64,000 bases of DNA, from the NCBI GenBank assembly GCA_944385965.1, contig CALWZG010000022.1, forward strand, positions 62,001 through 126,000. The letters run 5' to 3'. The DNA comes from an uncultured Anaerotruncus sp. Lineage in GTDB: Bacteria > Bacillota > Clostridia > Oscillospirales > Ruminococcaceae. Positions within the stretch are counted from its first letter, which is position 1. Each line of letters opens with the position of its first letter. The position numbers and the translations under genes are program-made. Positions 45,263-53,007 of this stretch are shown in pieces. The notes under the pieces are model-generated. The model was given only the letters and a program-made list of their open reading frames with translations, ran no database searches and was not told the origin of the DNA.

Positions 45263-46039
45263 ATGAAAGAAACAATAAAAGTGTTGCTTGTAGAGGGAGG
45301 CGGAGATTATTGCGGTAAATGCTCCGCCCTGCTCAAAAGCTGCGGATGTGAAGTGGTGATCGCTCCCAGAGATGGCCTGTTGGTAGAGCAGCTTATCCAT
45401 GAGACCCATCCCAAAGTAGCGCTTCTGGATGCGTTCATGCCCAAGCTGGACGCTTTAGGAGTGATGAACAGCGTCCGGGAACGTCATATGCCTGATCCGC
45501 CGCAGTTTATGGTGGCGGCCACCTTCAGCAATCCTATTTTGGAGAGCGAGTTGGTGGAAGCTGGAGCTTGTTATTTCTTTTTGATGCCTTTTGAGCCTGA
45601 AATCATGGCGAAAAGAATTCTGACCATGGCAGGAATGGGTCAGCCTCTCACCAGTGCGGAAGGCGGGAGGAACCATCCTCGTCCTGATTTGGAGCTTATG
45701 GTCACTGATATTATCCATCAAATTGGGGTTCCAGCCCATATCAAAGGGTATCATTATGTTCGGGAATCTATTATGCTGGCGGTAAAAACACCGGACATCA
45801 TCAATTCTGTTACAAAAGAACTCTATCCAACCGTAGCCAAAAAGTTTTCAACTACCCCTTCCAGGGTAGAAAGAGCCATCCGGCATGCTATTGAGGTGGC
45901 CTGGGACAGAGGGGATGTAGATACCCTTAACAGCTATTTTGGCTATACCATTCATAACGGCCGCGGCAAGCCCACAAATTCAGAATTTGTGGCAATGATT
46001 GCGGATAAACTCAGACTTCAGTTGAAAGATGCGGGTTAA
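45263..46039 (+). CDS. spo0A: Spo0A, sporulation master regulator, with degenerate receiver domain
   Basis: A 258-residue Spo0A. The C-terminal DNA-binding domain is highly conserved: HIKGYHYVRESI, then TTPSRVERAIRHAIEVAWDRG and KPTNSEFVAMIADKLRL. The receiver keeps the phosphoacceptor-site Asp (D56 in LLDAFMP) but has EGG where receivers carry the acidic metal-binding pair (E11, G12), Ala86 where Thr or Ser is expected, and Met108 in place of the conserved Lys (LMPF for LKPF). Phosphorylation may thus be altered. GGAGGAG precedes the ATG. It is flanked by spoIVB upstream and a strong terminator downstream. Confidence 0.94.
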   Translation: MKETIKVLLVEGGGDYCGKCSALLKSCGCEVVIAPRDGLLVEQLIHETHPKVALLDAFMPKLDALGVMNSVRERHMPDPPQFMVAATFSNPILESELVEAGACYFFLMPFEPEIMAKRILTMAGMGQPLTSAEGGRNHPRPDLELMVTDIIHQIGVPAHIKGYHYVRESIMLAVKTPDIINSVTKELYPTVAKKFSTTPSRVERAIRHAIEVAWDRGDVDTLNSYFGYTIHNGRGKPTNSEFVAMIADKLRLQLKDAG

Positions 46040-46040
46040 A

Positions 46041-46074
46041 AAAAGGCGGGTGGCTGCGCCCGCCTTTTCGTTTT
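46041..46074 (+). terminator. Terminator after spo0A
   Basis: AAAAGGCGGG (46041-46050) pairs perfectly with CCCGCCTTTT (46059-46068) around an 8-base loop, followed by CGTTTT. Confidence 0.85.
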
Positions 46075-46116
46075 GCGTTTCGTTATCGATTGGGAATTGA
46101 GAAAGGCGGGATTGGT

Positions 46117-46296
46117 ATGGGAAAGGTCAATTGTGAGAACTGTTGCCATTACATTTATGATGAGGAGATGGACTGTTATACTTGTCTGATGAATTTGGAC
46201 CAGGATGAAATGGCACGGTTTATCCAGGGAGCTTTTGATGATTGCCCTTATTTTCGTCTGGATGACGAATATGGATTGGTACGCAAGCAGAATTAA
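46117..46296 (+). CDS. Small Cys-rich acidic protein (DUF6472-like)
   Basis: A 59-residue protein starting at ATG 46117 with AAAGGCGGG six bases upstream. It has C-E-N-C-C-H-Y near the start, C-Y-T-C, and C-P-Y-F later, with an acidic end (DDEYGLVRKQN). The two CxxC pairs suggest a small metal site. I recognise it as a conserved short Clostridia protein, probably DUF6472; the function is unknown. It sits just after the spo0A terminator, so it may be separately transcribed. Confidence 0.75.
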   Translation: MGKVNCENCCHYIYDEEMDCYTCLMNLDQDEMARFIQGAFDDCPYFRLDDEYGLVRKQN

Positions 46297-46334
46297 AAGG
46301 GGAAATCCTTGTCCAAGGCGAGGGAATTTTTAGA

Positions 46335-46363
46335 TTGTATCTTGAAAAAACCTGTGTTATACT
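46335..46363 (+). promoter_or_regulatory. Promoter of isocitrate dehydrogenase gene
   Basis: TTGTAT at 46335-46340 and TATACT at 46358-46363 with a 17-base spacer, 49 bases before the start codon. Confidence 0.75.
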
Positions 46364-46411
46364 GGAAAACGTAATCTAGGCTGCGCGACTTGGAAGAAAG
46401 GGTGAACCAAC

Positions 46412-47626
46412 ATGGAAAAAATTAAAATGACAACACCTCTGGTGGAAATGGATGGAGACGAGATGACCCGTGTCATCTGGAAGATGATTAAGGATGAGCT
46501 GCTGCTTCCCTTTGTGGAGCTGAATACGGAATATTATGACTTGGGGCTGCCGAACCGGGATGCCACCAACGACCAGGTGACCATTGACGCCGCCAACGCC
46601 AACAAGAAATATGGCGTTTCGGTAAAATGCGCCACCATTACCCCCAACGCCCAGCGGGTGGAGGAGTATCATCTGCATGAGATGTGGAAAAGCCCCAATG
46701 GTACCATCCGGGCCATCCTGGGCGGAACCGTTTTCCGCACCCCCATCCAGATTGAGGCCATCAAACCGGTTATCCGCAACTGGAAAAAGCCCATTACCAT
46801 TGCCCGTCACGCTTATGGGGACATTTATAAGGCCACAGAAATGCGGCTCACAGGAAAGGGAAAGGCGGAGCTGGTCTTTACCGATGAGGCTGGCAAGGAA
46901 ACCCGTCAGACCATCTTTGACTTTGAGGGGCCTGGAATCATCCAGGGCTGCTACAATAAAGACGATTCCATTCAGGATTTTGCCCATGCCTGTTTCCAAT
47001 ACGCTTTGGATTTGAAACAGGATTTGTGGTTCGCCACCAAGGACACCATCTCCAAAAAGTACGACCATACCTTCAAGGATATTTTCCAGGAGCTTTATGA
47101 TACCCAGTATAAGGAAAAATTTGAGGCGGCGGGCATTGAGTATTTCTATACCCTGATTGATGACGCTGTGGCCCGTGTGGTGCGCAGCGAGGGCGGATTC
47201 GTCTGGGCCTGCAAAAACTATGACGGTGATGTAATGAGCGACATGCTTTCCACCGCTTTTGGCTCTCTGGCCATGATGCAGAGCGTTCTGGTAAGCCCGG
47301 ACGGAAACTATGAGTACGAGGCCGCTCATGGAACTGTTACCCGCCACTATTACCGCTATCTGAAAGGTGAGCAGACCTCCACCAATCCCATCGCTACCAT
47401 TTTTGCCTGGAGTGGGGCGCTGCGCAAGCGGGGCGAGCTGGACGGAAATCAGCCTTTGGTGGATTTCGCCAACAAGCTGGAGGAAGCCTCCCTGCAAACC
47501 CTCAACGAAGGGGTTATGACGAAAGATCTGGTTGGCCTGTGCGAGGGCATCACCCCCAAAGCGGTGAACACCCAGGAGTTTATGGTGGAAATCCGGTCCA
47601 GACTGGAAAAACTTTTGCAAGCCTGA
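46412..47626 (+). CDS. icd: Isocitrate dehydrogenase, NADP-dependent (eukaryote-like type)
   Basis: A 404-residue isocitrate dehydrogenase of the homodimeric NADP type related to eukaryotic enzymes. Visible marks are PLVEMDGDEMTRVIW at the start, CATITPNAQRVEEYHLH, the substrate segment SPNGTIRAILGGTVFRTPI, RHAYGDIYKATE, the metal-binding YDGDVMSDMLSTAFG and the NADP site EAAHGTVTRHYYRY. It oxidises isocitrate to 2-oxoglutarate in the cytosol, giving NADPH and a glutamate precursor. It has its own promoter and a strong terminator follows, so it is a single-gene unit. Confidence 0.97.
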   Translation: MEKIKMTTPLVEMDGDEMTRVIWKMIKDELLLPFVELNTEYYDLGLPNRDATNDQVTIDAANANKKYGVSVKCATITPNAQRVEEYHLHEMWKSPNGTIRAILGGTVFRTPIQIEAIKPVIRNWKKPITIARHAYGDIYKATEMRLTGKGKAELVFTDEAGKETRQTIFDFEGPGIIQGCYNKDDSIQDFAHACFQYALDLKQDLWFATKDTISKKYDHTFKDIFQELYDTQYKEKFEAAGIEYFYTLIDDAVARVVRSEGGFVWACKNYDGDVMSDMLSTAFGSLAMMQSVLVSPDGNYEYEAAHGTVTRHYYRYLKGEQTSTNPIATIFAWSGALRKRGELDGNQPLVDFANKLEEASLQTLNEGVMTKDLVGLCEGITPKAVNTQEFMVEIRSRLEKLLQA

Positions 47627-47648
47627 TAAATAGACATCTGAAATAGAT

Positions 47649-47688
47649 AAAAAGGGATCGCTTTCCAGGGAGAAGGCGATCCCTTTTT
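47649..47688. terminator. Bidirectional terminator between icd and the exchanger gene
   Basis: AAAAAGGGATCGC (47649-47661) pairs perfectly with GCGATCCCTTTTT (47676-47688), with A and T runs at the ends, between convergent genes. Confidence 0.9.
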
Positions 47689-47692
47689 TCGT

Positions 47693-48643
47693 TTACATCC
47701 AGCAGTAAAGATAGGCCACATAGCATCCATAGAGTACAAGAAGAAGGCAGCCCTGCCAGCGGGAAAATTTTCGTTTTAAAACGGCGGGAATAACCGCGAT
47801 GAGCATAAGTAAAAGGCAAACAGGCAAATCCAAATTGGAGGTTTGAGGGTTGACCCGAAGGGTTCCGCCGGAAATCAGGGCGCAGGAGGAGAGAATCATG
47901 GTCATGTCGATGATATTGGCCCCAAGGATATTCCCCACCGATAGGGAGGGTTCCCGCTTTACCAAAGCGGTCAAGGTGGTGATGAGTTCAGGAAGGGAGG
48001 TTCCCACCGCCACAAAGGTCAGTCCCACCAGGGCTTCCGGTACCCCGAAAGCCAAAGCCAACCGGGAGCCGTTATCTACCAGCAGATTGGCACCAATCAG
48101 GATACCTGCTAACCCCAGCCCAAACTGAGCCAGCTTCCCTAAAAGCTCCCCTTTCCTGGCTGGGGCGGGAAGGGTATCCCGGGATTGAGCTTCTTTCATC
48201 GACCGCAGGTTCAGACGAATGAACACCACCAGCCAGAACATGAGGATACCGCTTTCCAAAAGGACCAGGCGACCGTCAATGATAAATGCCCCAAGAAAAG
48301 CAGTAGAAGCAATCATAACCGCTCCTTTCGACCAGAAGGAGTGGTCCTCCAACTTGGCAGGAAGGAACAGAATGGAAATGCCCATAATCAGGCCAATATT
48401 GGCGGATACCGAGCCTACCGCGTTTCCAATAGCTAAATCAACAGCCCCATCCATGGTGGCCATCATGGAGACACATAATTCCGGCAAAGTGGTAGCCAGA
48501 CTGACAATGGTGGCTCCCACCACAAATTTTGGAATTCCTGTGTGCTGAGCAATCCAGCTGGCAGCGGTGACAAAGGCGTTGCCGCCCCATACCAGCGCCA
48601 AGATTCCAGCGGAGAACAGCGCCCCTATCAGCCAAAGTTCCAT
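47693..48643 (-). CDS. Sodium/calcium exchanger family antiporter (YrbG-like CaCA)
   Basis: A 316-residue membrane protein with ten spans in two inverted halves. Each half carries the alpha motif: VGATIVSLATTLPEL with AIGNAVGSVSANIGL in the first, VGLTFVAVGTSLPEL with SVGNILGANIIDM in the second. Such proteins exchange Ca2+ for Na+ or K+. It lies alone, convergent with icd and divergent from the PTS-EIIC-like gene. The ATG follows AGGAGCGATG on the minus strand. Confidence 0.94.
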   Translation of the reverse strand: MELWLIGALFSAGILALVWGGNAFVTAASWIAQHTGIPKFVVGATIVSLATTLPELCVSMMATMDGAVDLAIGNAVGSVSANIGLIMGISILFLPAKLEDHSFWSKGAVMIASTAFLGAFIIDGRLVLLESGILMFWLVVFIRLNLRSMKEAQSRDTLPAPARKGELLGKLAQFGLGLAGILIGANLLVDNGSRLALAFGVPEALVGLTFVAVGTSLPELITTLTALVKREPSLSVGNILGANIIDMTMILSSCALISGGTLRVNPQTSNLDLPVCLLLMLIAVIPAVLKRKFSRWQGCLLLVLYGCYVAYLYCWM

Positions 48644-48729
48644 TTTTCATCGCTCCTATCCTCTCTGATACAAGTTCAGTTTATGAGAATTTTTCCTTTC
48701 TCATGCTTGAAGCTGTATAAAAAAATCAA

Positions 48730-48743
48730 TATGTCAAGACATA
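48730..48743 (+). promoter_or_regulatory. Palindrome upstream of the EIIC-like gene, candidate operator
   Basis: Perfect inverted repeat TATGTC-AA-GACATA just upstream of the -35 box of the next promoter, in the divergent region between two membrane protein genes. The binding protein is unknown. Confidence 0.45.
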
Positions 48744-48747
48744 AGTA

Positions 48748-48776
48748 TGGACAATTGAAAAGGAATCGTGTATGAT
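48748..48776 (+). promoter_or_regulatory. Candidate promoter of the EIIC-like gene
   Basis: TGGACA (48748-48753) and TATGAT (48771-48776) with a 17-base spacer, directly after the palindrome. Confidence 0.6.
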
Positions 48777-48802
48777 AGAGCGAGAGAATGGAGGAATTGA
48801 AA

Positions 48803-49810
48803 ATGGAATGGATGAAAAAGATTTTTAAACGGTATTTGATTGACGCTATGAGCGCTATGGCTTTGGGACTATTTTCCTCGCTGATTATCGGGCTGGTACT
48901 GTCCCAGTTGGCCAAGCTGCCCCTTTTGGGCTTTTTGGCGCCTCTGACAGAAGTGCTGTCCTCTTCATCACCGGTGGTAGGTGCTGCTATCGGAACTGCG
49001 GTGGCCTGGGGATTGAAAGCCAAGCCCTTGGTAACCTTTTCCTGTGTGGCCTGCGGAGCGATTGGCTATGTGGCTGGAGGCCCTGTGGGGGCTTATATCG
49101 CGGCGGTGGCTGGAAGTGAGATTGGCTCACTGGTAGCTGGAAAAACAGGGGTGGATATTATTTTGACCCCCATTGTCACCATTGTCTCAGGCGGACTGGT
49201 GGGCCAGTTTGTAGGCGGCTATGTGCAGCAATTTATGAATTTACTGGGGAAAATCATCAATGAGGCTACGGTGATGTCACCCCTGCCAATGGGGATTATT
49301 ATTTCAGTGGTGGTGGGATTGGCTTTGACAGCACCAATCTCTTCAGCGGCCCTATGTATTATGCTGGATTTGAGCGGGGTTGCCGCTGGAGCCGCCGCTG
49401 TTGGATGCTGTGCCCAGATGGTGGGCTTCGCTGTGGCTGGATTCCGGGATAATGGATGGGGTGGACTGGTCAGTGTGGGCCTGGGAACCCCTATGCTGCA
49501 ATTCTCAAATATTATGAAAAAACCTATTTTATGGGTGGCTCCTACTTTGGCAAGCGCCATTCTTGGACCTATCTCCACCTGCCTGTTGAAGATGACCAAT
49601 ACCGCTGCTGGCGCAGGTATGGGAACCAGCGGTTTGGTGGGACAATTTGGTGCCTGGGCAGCTATGAGCGATTTGGGAAGCGGTATTTTTTTGGTGGAGA
49701 TTTTACTGATGCATTTTGTGCTTCCAGCGGTTTTAACCCTGTTTTTCCATGAGCTTTTCCGTAAAGCGGGATGGATTAAGGATGGCGATTTAAAAATTCA
49801 GGCAGGCTGA
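48803..49810 (+). CDS. PTS_EIIC_2-type membrane protein, stand-alone
   Basis: A 335-residue membrane protein with about nine to ten Gly- and Ala-rich spans. ATG 48803 is chosen over 48788 since GGAGG lies 9 bases upstream. Segments such as SMALGLFSSLIIGLVLSQL, VGAAIGTAVAWGLKAKPLV and LTAPISSAALCIMLDL with the long C-terminal membrane helix match the PTS EIIC_2 family found alone in many Clostridia. No EIIA, EIIB or HPr is near, so PTS sugar uptake is doubtful and substrate and role are unknown. It is monocistronic or joined to the small gene after it. Confidence 0.8.
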   Translation: MEWMKKIFKRYLIDAMSAMALGLFSSLIIGLVLSQLAKLPLLGFLAPLTEVLSSSSPVVGAAIGTAVAWGLKAKPLVTFSCVACGAIGYVAGGPVGAYIAAVAGSEIGSLVAGKTGVDIILTPIVTIVSGGLVGQFVGGYVQQFMNLLGKIINEATVMSPLPMGIIISVVVGLALTAPISSAALCIMLDLSGVAAGAAAVGCCAQMVGFAVAGFRDNGWGGLVSVGLGTPMLQFSNIMKKPILWVAPTLASAILGPISTCLLKMTNTAAGAGMGTSGLVGQFGAWAAMSDLGSGIFLVEILLMHFVLPAVLTLFFHELFRKAGWIKDGDLKIQAG

Positions 49811-49856
49811 CCCTTTTCAAGCAGGAGGCATAGGATAGAGGCAGGAGGTGCCTCGT

Positions 49857-50087
49857 ATGCCTGCTGGCTCACAAAACTCAAGCAGCCCTCCGCAGCCCGT
49901 GACGCCTAAAGGCACTACGGGGCAGGGGGCTCAATTTATTTACGCCGCCGCTACGGTGGCCAACATTCTATGCGATAATCTGACAGAAACGCAAATCAAT
50001 GTGTTGGCTAACTTTTTATCGGTGGTTACAAGTTGTGTTTACGCCATTTTGACAGTGGAAAATCCAGATGACATTGTGCAGGGATAG
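49857..50087 (+). CDS. Small helical protein (DUF6774-like)
   Basis: A 76-residue protein with start ATG 49857 after GGAGG (49844-49848). The first 28 residues are polar and Pro/Ser/Gln rich; the rest is a helical domain AQFIYAAATVANILCDNLTE then QINVLANFLSVVTSCVYAIL, resembling a short family of Clostridia (DUF6774). It has no signal and no known role. Confidence 0.7.
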   Translation: MPAGSQNSSSPPQPVTPKGTTGQGAQFIYAAATVANILCDNLTETQINVLANFLSVVTSCVYAILTVENPDDIVQG

Positions 50088-50118
50088 GGCAAAAATGACA
50101 TTGCTCCTTAGTATCTCT

Positions 50119-50314
50119 TATGGTATAATAACCGCAGAACAAACAGCGAAGCTGTTTGCAGCCGCCCTCTGGGCGGCCCAGCACGGCGAAACGCCGTGCG
50201 CTGCGCTTGTTACACCATAGCCAAAACCGGCTGCGCTGGTTTTGCGCCGCTTTGCGGCGTACAAGCCCAAGGGCTTGCAGCTATGGTATAATAGCCGCAG
50301 AGCGGCTATTATAC
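50119..50314. repeat. Array of seven short hairpins flanked by TATGGTATAATA direct repeats
   Basis: Within about 195 bases there are seven consecutive perfect or near-perfect hairpins: 50141-50157, 50161-50177, 50181-50199, 50222-50244, 50245-50259, 50262-50277 and 50286-50314 (13-base stem). Loops are 2-3 bases except for the fourth. Near-identical 20-base segments beginning TTATGGTATAATA (50119) and CTATGGTATAATA (50281) bound the array. No ORF is supported here. It looks like a palindromic interspersed repeat or mobile hairpin element. Confidence 0.75.
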
Positions 50315-50399
50315 TTCCATGGCCAGGACGATTATACCTTATAGCTAGAACGATTCTGCCATTCAAACGATGTATTCAGGACAGAAAAGGATAGATAAA

Positions 50400-50858
50400 A
50401 TGGAAGTTTTAAAAGAGATTGATTTGGTGGATTGGAGCCAATATGAAACGGCTTATGGAAACGCTGCCGAACAAGAGGCGTATTGTTGTGTTCCTCGGGA
50501 GCTGAAACAGCTCTTCACAGGGGATTTCCAGTCCAGCATGGAAGCTACCCACCGTTTATGGTGCGGCTTATGTCATCAGCATGTCTATCTGTCCTCAGCG
50601 GCGCTGCCTGCTTATCCATTTTTGCTTTATGGTTTGGAGCATTTGGAGGATAGTTTGAAGGTGGAGATTCTGGATATCCTTACAGGCTTTGCGGTTTGTA
50701 CCTCAAGAGAAGATTTGGGTTGGCAGAGAACGTTAAGGTCCCATTTAATAGAGAACCTGCCCTGCTTTGAAAATTTCATTTCCCATAAAAATGAGGACAT
50801 AGCGGAATTTGCACAGGATATCGTTGCATATCTGAAAAATCCAGGCGAGGAAGGGTAA
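50400..50858 (+). CDS. Small HEAT-repeat-like protein (possibly immunity-related)
   Basis: A 152-residue protein starting at ATG 50400 with AAAAGG nine bases upstream. The pattern EATHRLWCGLCHQHVYLSSAA then LPAYPFLLYGLE and LKVEILDILTGFAV resembles small HEAT-repeat proteins found among polymorphic toxin immunity families. No toxin partner is visible beside it. It follows the hairpin array and precedes an ECF sigma factor, with nothing to tie it to either. Confidence 0.55.
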   Translation: MEVLKEIDLVDWSQYETAYGNAAEQEAYCCVPRELKQLFTGDFQSSMEATHRLWCGLCHQHVYLSSAALPAYPFLLYGLEHLEDSLKVEILDILTGFAVCTSREDLGWQRTLRSHLIENLPCFENFISHKNEDIAEFAQDIVAYLKNPGEEG

Positions 50859-50938
50859 TTCCTTTCTTTCAAGAAAACAGTGTTATTTTTTAAAAATCTT
50901 TAGGCCCGGTTTGCAGTAATTTTGTATTTCCAGAACAC

Positions 50939-50944
50939 TATAAT
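50939..50944 (+). promoter_or_regulatory. -10 box before the ECF sigma factor gene
   Basis: TATAAT at 50939-50944 lies about 25 bases before the ATG at 50969, so the leader would be very short. No -35 at the usual spacing is clear; it may be weak or an ECF-type promoter. Confidence 0.4.
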
Positions 50945-50968
50945 GATGAACCGGGAATGGTGAGAAAC

Positions 50969-51502
50969 ATGGTAATTGACACAAACGCGGTCAAGCAGGC
51001 AAGGCTTGGTGATAAGGACAGTTTTGCGGAGGTCTACCGTCAGATTTCAGAAGACCTTTATAGAGTTGCGCTTTATTCGCTGGGAAACGCTCATGACGCT
51101 CAGGATGTGGTCAGCGAAACGTTCATGGAAGCCTATAAAGGGATCAAGAACCTGCGGGATGAAAACAGTTTCCGACCTTGGATCATGCGTATCCTGTCCA
51201 TTCGCTGCAAGCGAAAAATTGGACAGTACATAACCGGCAGGAATCAGTTGGATATTGATGATTTTCTAGATTTGACGGAGGAAGGGGACGGATTGGAGGA
51301 AACCTCCAGCCGTAAGCTGGCGCTCATCCACGCACTGGAAGGCTTGACCCCTCAAGAACGGGAAATCGTGGCATTGGCTGTGGTGCAGGGGTATACGGTA
51401 CGGGAAACCGCTGAAATCCTGGGCGCCCCTCAGGGGACAGTGAGTTCCAAATTGCATCGCACGCTGAAAAAGCTAAGGTCCCAACTGGAAACAGCAATTT
51501 GA
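50969..51502 (+). CDS. ECF-type RNA polymerase sigma factor
   Basis: A sigma-70 family ECF factor of about 177 residues. Region 2 is seen as DKDSFAEVYRQI and SLGNAHDAQDVVSETFMEAYKGI with ENSFRPWIMRILSI, and region 4 as LEGLTPQEREIVALAVVQGYTV and EILGAPQGTVSSKLHRTLKKLR. I place the start at ATG 50969 (GGTGAG upstream); ATG 50957 is four codons earlier and possible. The next gene encodes a membrane protein of the anti-sigma kind, so this pair probably senses a surface signal and regulates itself. Confidence 0.9.
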   Translation: MVIDTNAVKQARLGDKDSFAEVYRQISEDLYRVALYSLGNAHDAQDVVSETFMEAYKGIKNLRDENSFRPWIMRILSIRCKRKIGQYITGRNQLDIDDFLDLTEEGDGLEETSSRKLALIHALEGLTPQEREIVALAVVQGYTVRETAEILGAPQGTVSSKLHRTLKKLRSQLETAI

Positions 51503-51515
51503 TTGAAAGGAGCGA

Positions 51516-52478
51516 ATGGCGGTGAATCATCAAGAAGAATTGGAACTGCAGCAGGACTTGGAGTTTCTGCGGGGAAGATTCCAAGAGCTCAGCCAGGAAA
51601 TTAAGCTTCCCCATTCGCTGGATCCCGAGGTGCTTTGTCAAAGATTGGAAAACTTGGAGCCAGAACCTGAAAAGGTGCGAAGTTTTCCCAAGTGGAAGGG
51701 CTTGTTGGGTGTGGCGGCGTGTTTCGCGTTTGTGCTGGGAGCGGTTTGGATGAATGGCGGCTTTGTAAGAGAGGCCAGTTCCGGGATGCCCGAGATGGCC
51801 TCTATGAATCTGGAATCCTCCTCTGCTATGGCCGCAGCTCAGGAGCCGAATATGAAGATGGCTCCTGCTCAGACTAATTTTGAAATGACTGCGGAAGATT
51901 CTATGGAGGAAACTGCTGAGGAAGCTGTCCAAGAGGGAGAACAGCTTCCATCCCAAATGGATAGAGGTCTTAAAAGTACACAACCGGAGCAAATAGAAAG
52001 TTACGAGCAGGCACGACAGACACTGCCTTATGGAAGCTATCTGCCGGAAGAAAGCGCTTCCTTGACTTATGAAAGCGGTTATGTCACAGAAATGAGCCAA
52101 AGCGCCCTTTATGTGGGGGAGAATCGGGAACTGCAAGTTTCTGTCCGGCTTTATGACCCAGCCCAGGATGAACCACGTCTGGTGAATCTTGAGAAACCAG
52201 AAACCTACGATTTGAGGCTGTATACCGTTCCATATGCCGATTCTGTTCCAGCTGAATTGGCCCAGGTGGTGGAAGCCCCAGTTTTCCAGGCGGAGGAGAT
52301 AACCACCGCGGTACTGGAAGCCCGGTTGCTGCCCTCTCAAGAGTCTGGGGATGAAAAGACCAGCCAGGGAAGCTTTTCGGTGCAGTATGGGGAAACATTG
52401 GTGGACTATTATTGTGTGAATCTTTCCCCAGAGGAAATGAATCAAATTATAGTGGATACAAAAGCCGCCATCGGGTAA
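51516..52478 (+). CDS. Membrane-anchored anti-sigma-like protein
   Basis: A 320-residue protein right after the ECF sigma gene. An N-terminal cytoplasmic helical part of about 60 residues (ELQQDLEFLRGRFQELSQEI) is followed by one span (residues about 62-80, GLLGVAACFAFVLGAVWM) and an outward part that is first Met/Ala/Glu-rich and then strand-rich (SALYVGENRELQVSVRLYD). This matches the layout of anti-sigma factors. No zinc H-x3-C-x2-C motif is visible. AAAGGAG lies just before ATG 51516; GTG 51522 would be better spaced and may be the true start. Confidence 0.7.
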   Translation: MAVNHQEELELQQDLEFLRGRFQELSQEIKLPHSLDPEVLCQRLENLEPEPEKVRSFPKWKGLLGVAACFAFVLGAVWMNGGFVREASSGMPEMASMNLESSSAMAAAQEPNMKMAPAQTNFEMTAEDSMEETAEEAVQEGEQLPSQMDRGLKSTQPEQIESYEQARQTLPYGSYLPEESASLTYESGYVTEMSQSALYVGENRELQVSVRLYDPAQDEPRLVNLEKPETYDLRLYTVPYADSVPAELAQVVEAPVFQAEEITTAVLEARLLPSQESGDEKTSQGSFSVQYGETLVDYYCVNLSPEEMNQIIVDTKAAIG

Positions 52479-52515
52479 TCCCTTGGCGGCTTTTAGAGGT
52501 TTGAGGGGGATATGG

Positions 52516-52983
52516 ATGCGGATTTTAGTGGATGCTGACGCTTGTCCTGTCAAAAAACAAATTATTCGGGTGGCCAAACGCCACCAGATTCCCGTGATGA
52601 TGCTGATTGATACCAGCCATCAGCTGGAAGATGGATATAGCCAGGTCATTGTGGTGGATAAGGCCAGAGACAGTGTGGATATCAAGCTAATCAACCTGCT
52701 TCGCAAAGAGGACCTTGTGGTGACCCAGGATTATGGGGTAGCAGCGATGGCTTTGGGCAAGGGCGCCAAGGCCATCCACCAAAGCGGAATGGTCTATGAC
52801 CAAAACAACATTGACCGGCTGCTCTTTGAGCGGCATTTAGGGGCCAAAATCCGCAGAGCAGGGGGCAAAACCGCTAATCCCAAGAAGCGAGCCCCAGCGG
52901 ATGACTTGGCTTTTGAGGCTGCTCTGGAACGGTTGGTTCAGGAGGGTTTGGAGAAAGAATCCGGTTGTACCCAGCCCCTGTGA
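52516..52983 (+). CDS. DUF188 / YaiI-YqxD family protein
   Basis: A 155-residue protein of the UPF0178 (YaiI/YqxD, PIN-like) family. The family start MRILVDADACPVKKQII, the VTQDYGVAAMALGKGA core with the DY residues and the R-R-A-G-G-K-T end are all present, and the acidic residues at 6-8 and 76 would form the PIN-like site. Substrate is not known; a nuclease role is proposed for the family from its fold. ATG 52516 follows GAGGGGG at 6 bases. Confidence 0.93.
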   Translation: MRILVDADACPVKKQIIRVAKRHQIPVMMLIDTSHQLEDGYSQVIVVDKARDSVDIKLINLLRKEDLVVTQDYGVAAMALGKGAKAIHQSGMVYDQNNIDRLLFERHLGAKIRRAGGKTANPKKRAPADDLAFEAALERLVQEGLEKESGCTQPL

Positions 52984-53007
52984 TTATGATGGATAAGGAG
53001 AACGCAT

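Noticed and set aside
50141..50314. CRISPR-like array in the hairpin region
   Set aside because: The hairpins differ in sequence and have no constant repeat-spacer periodicity and no cas genes are near.
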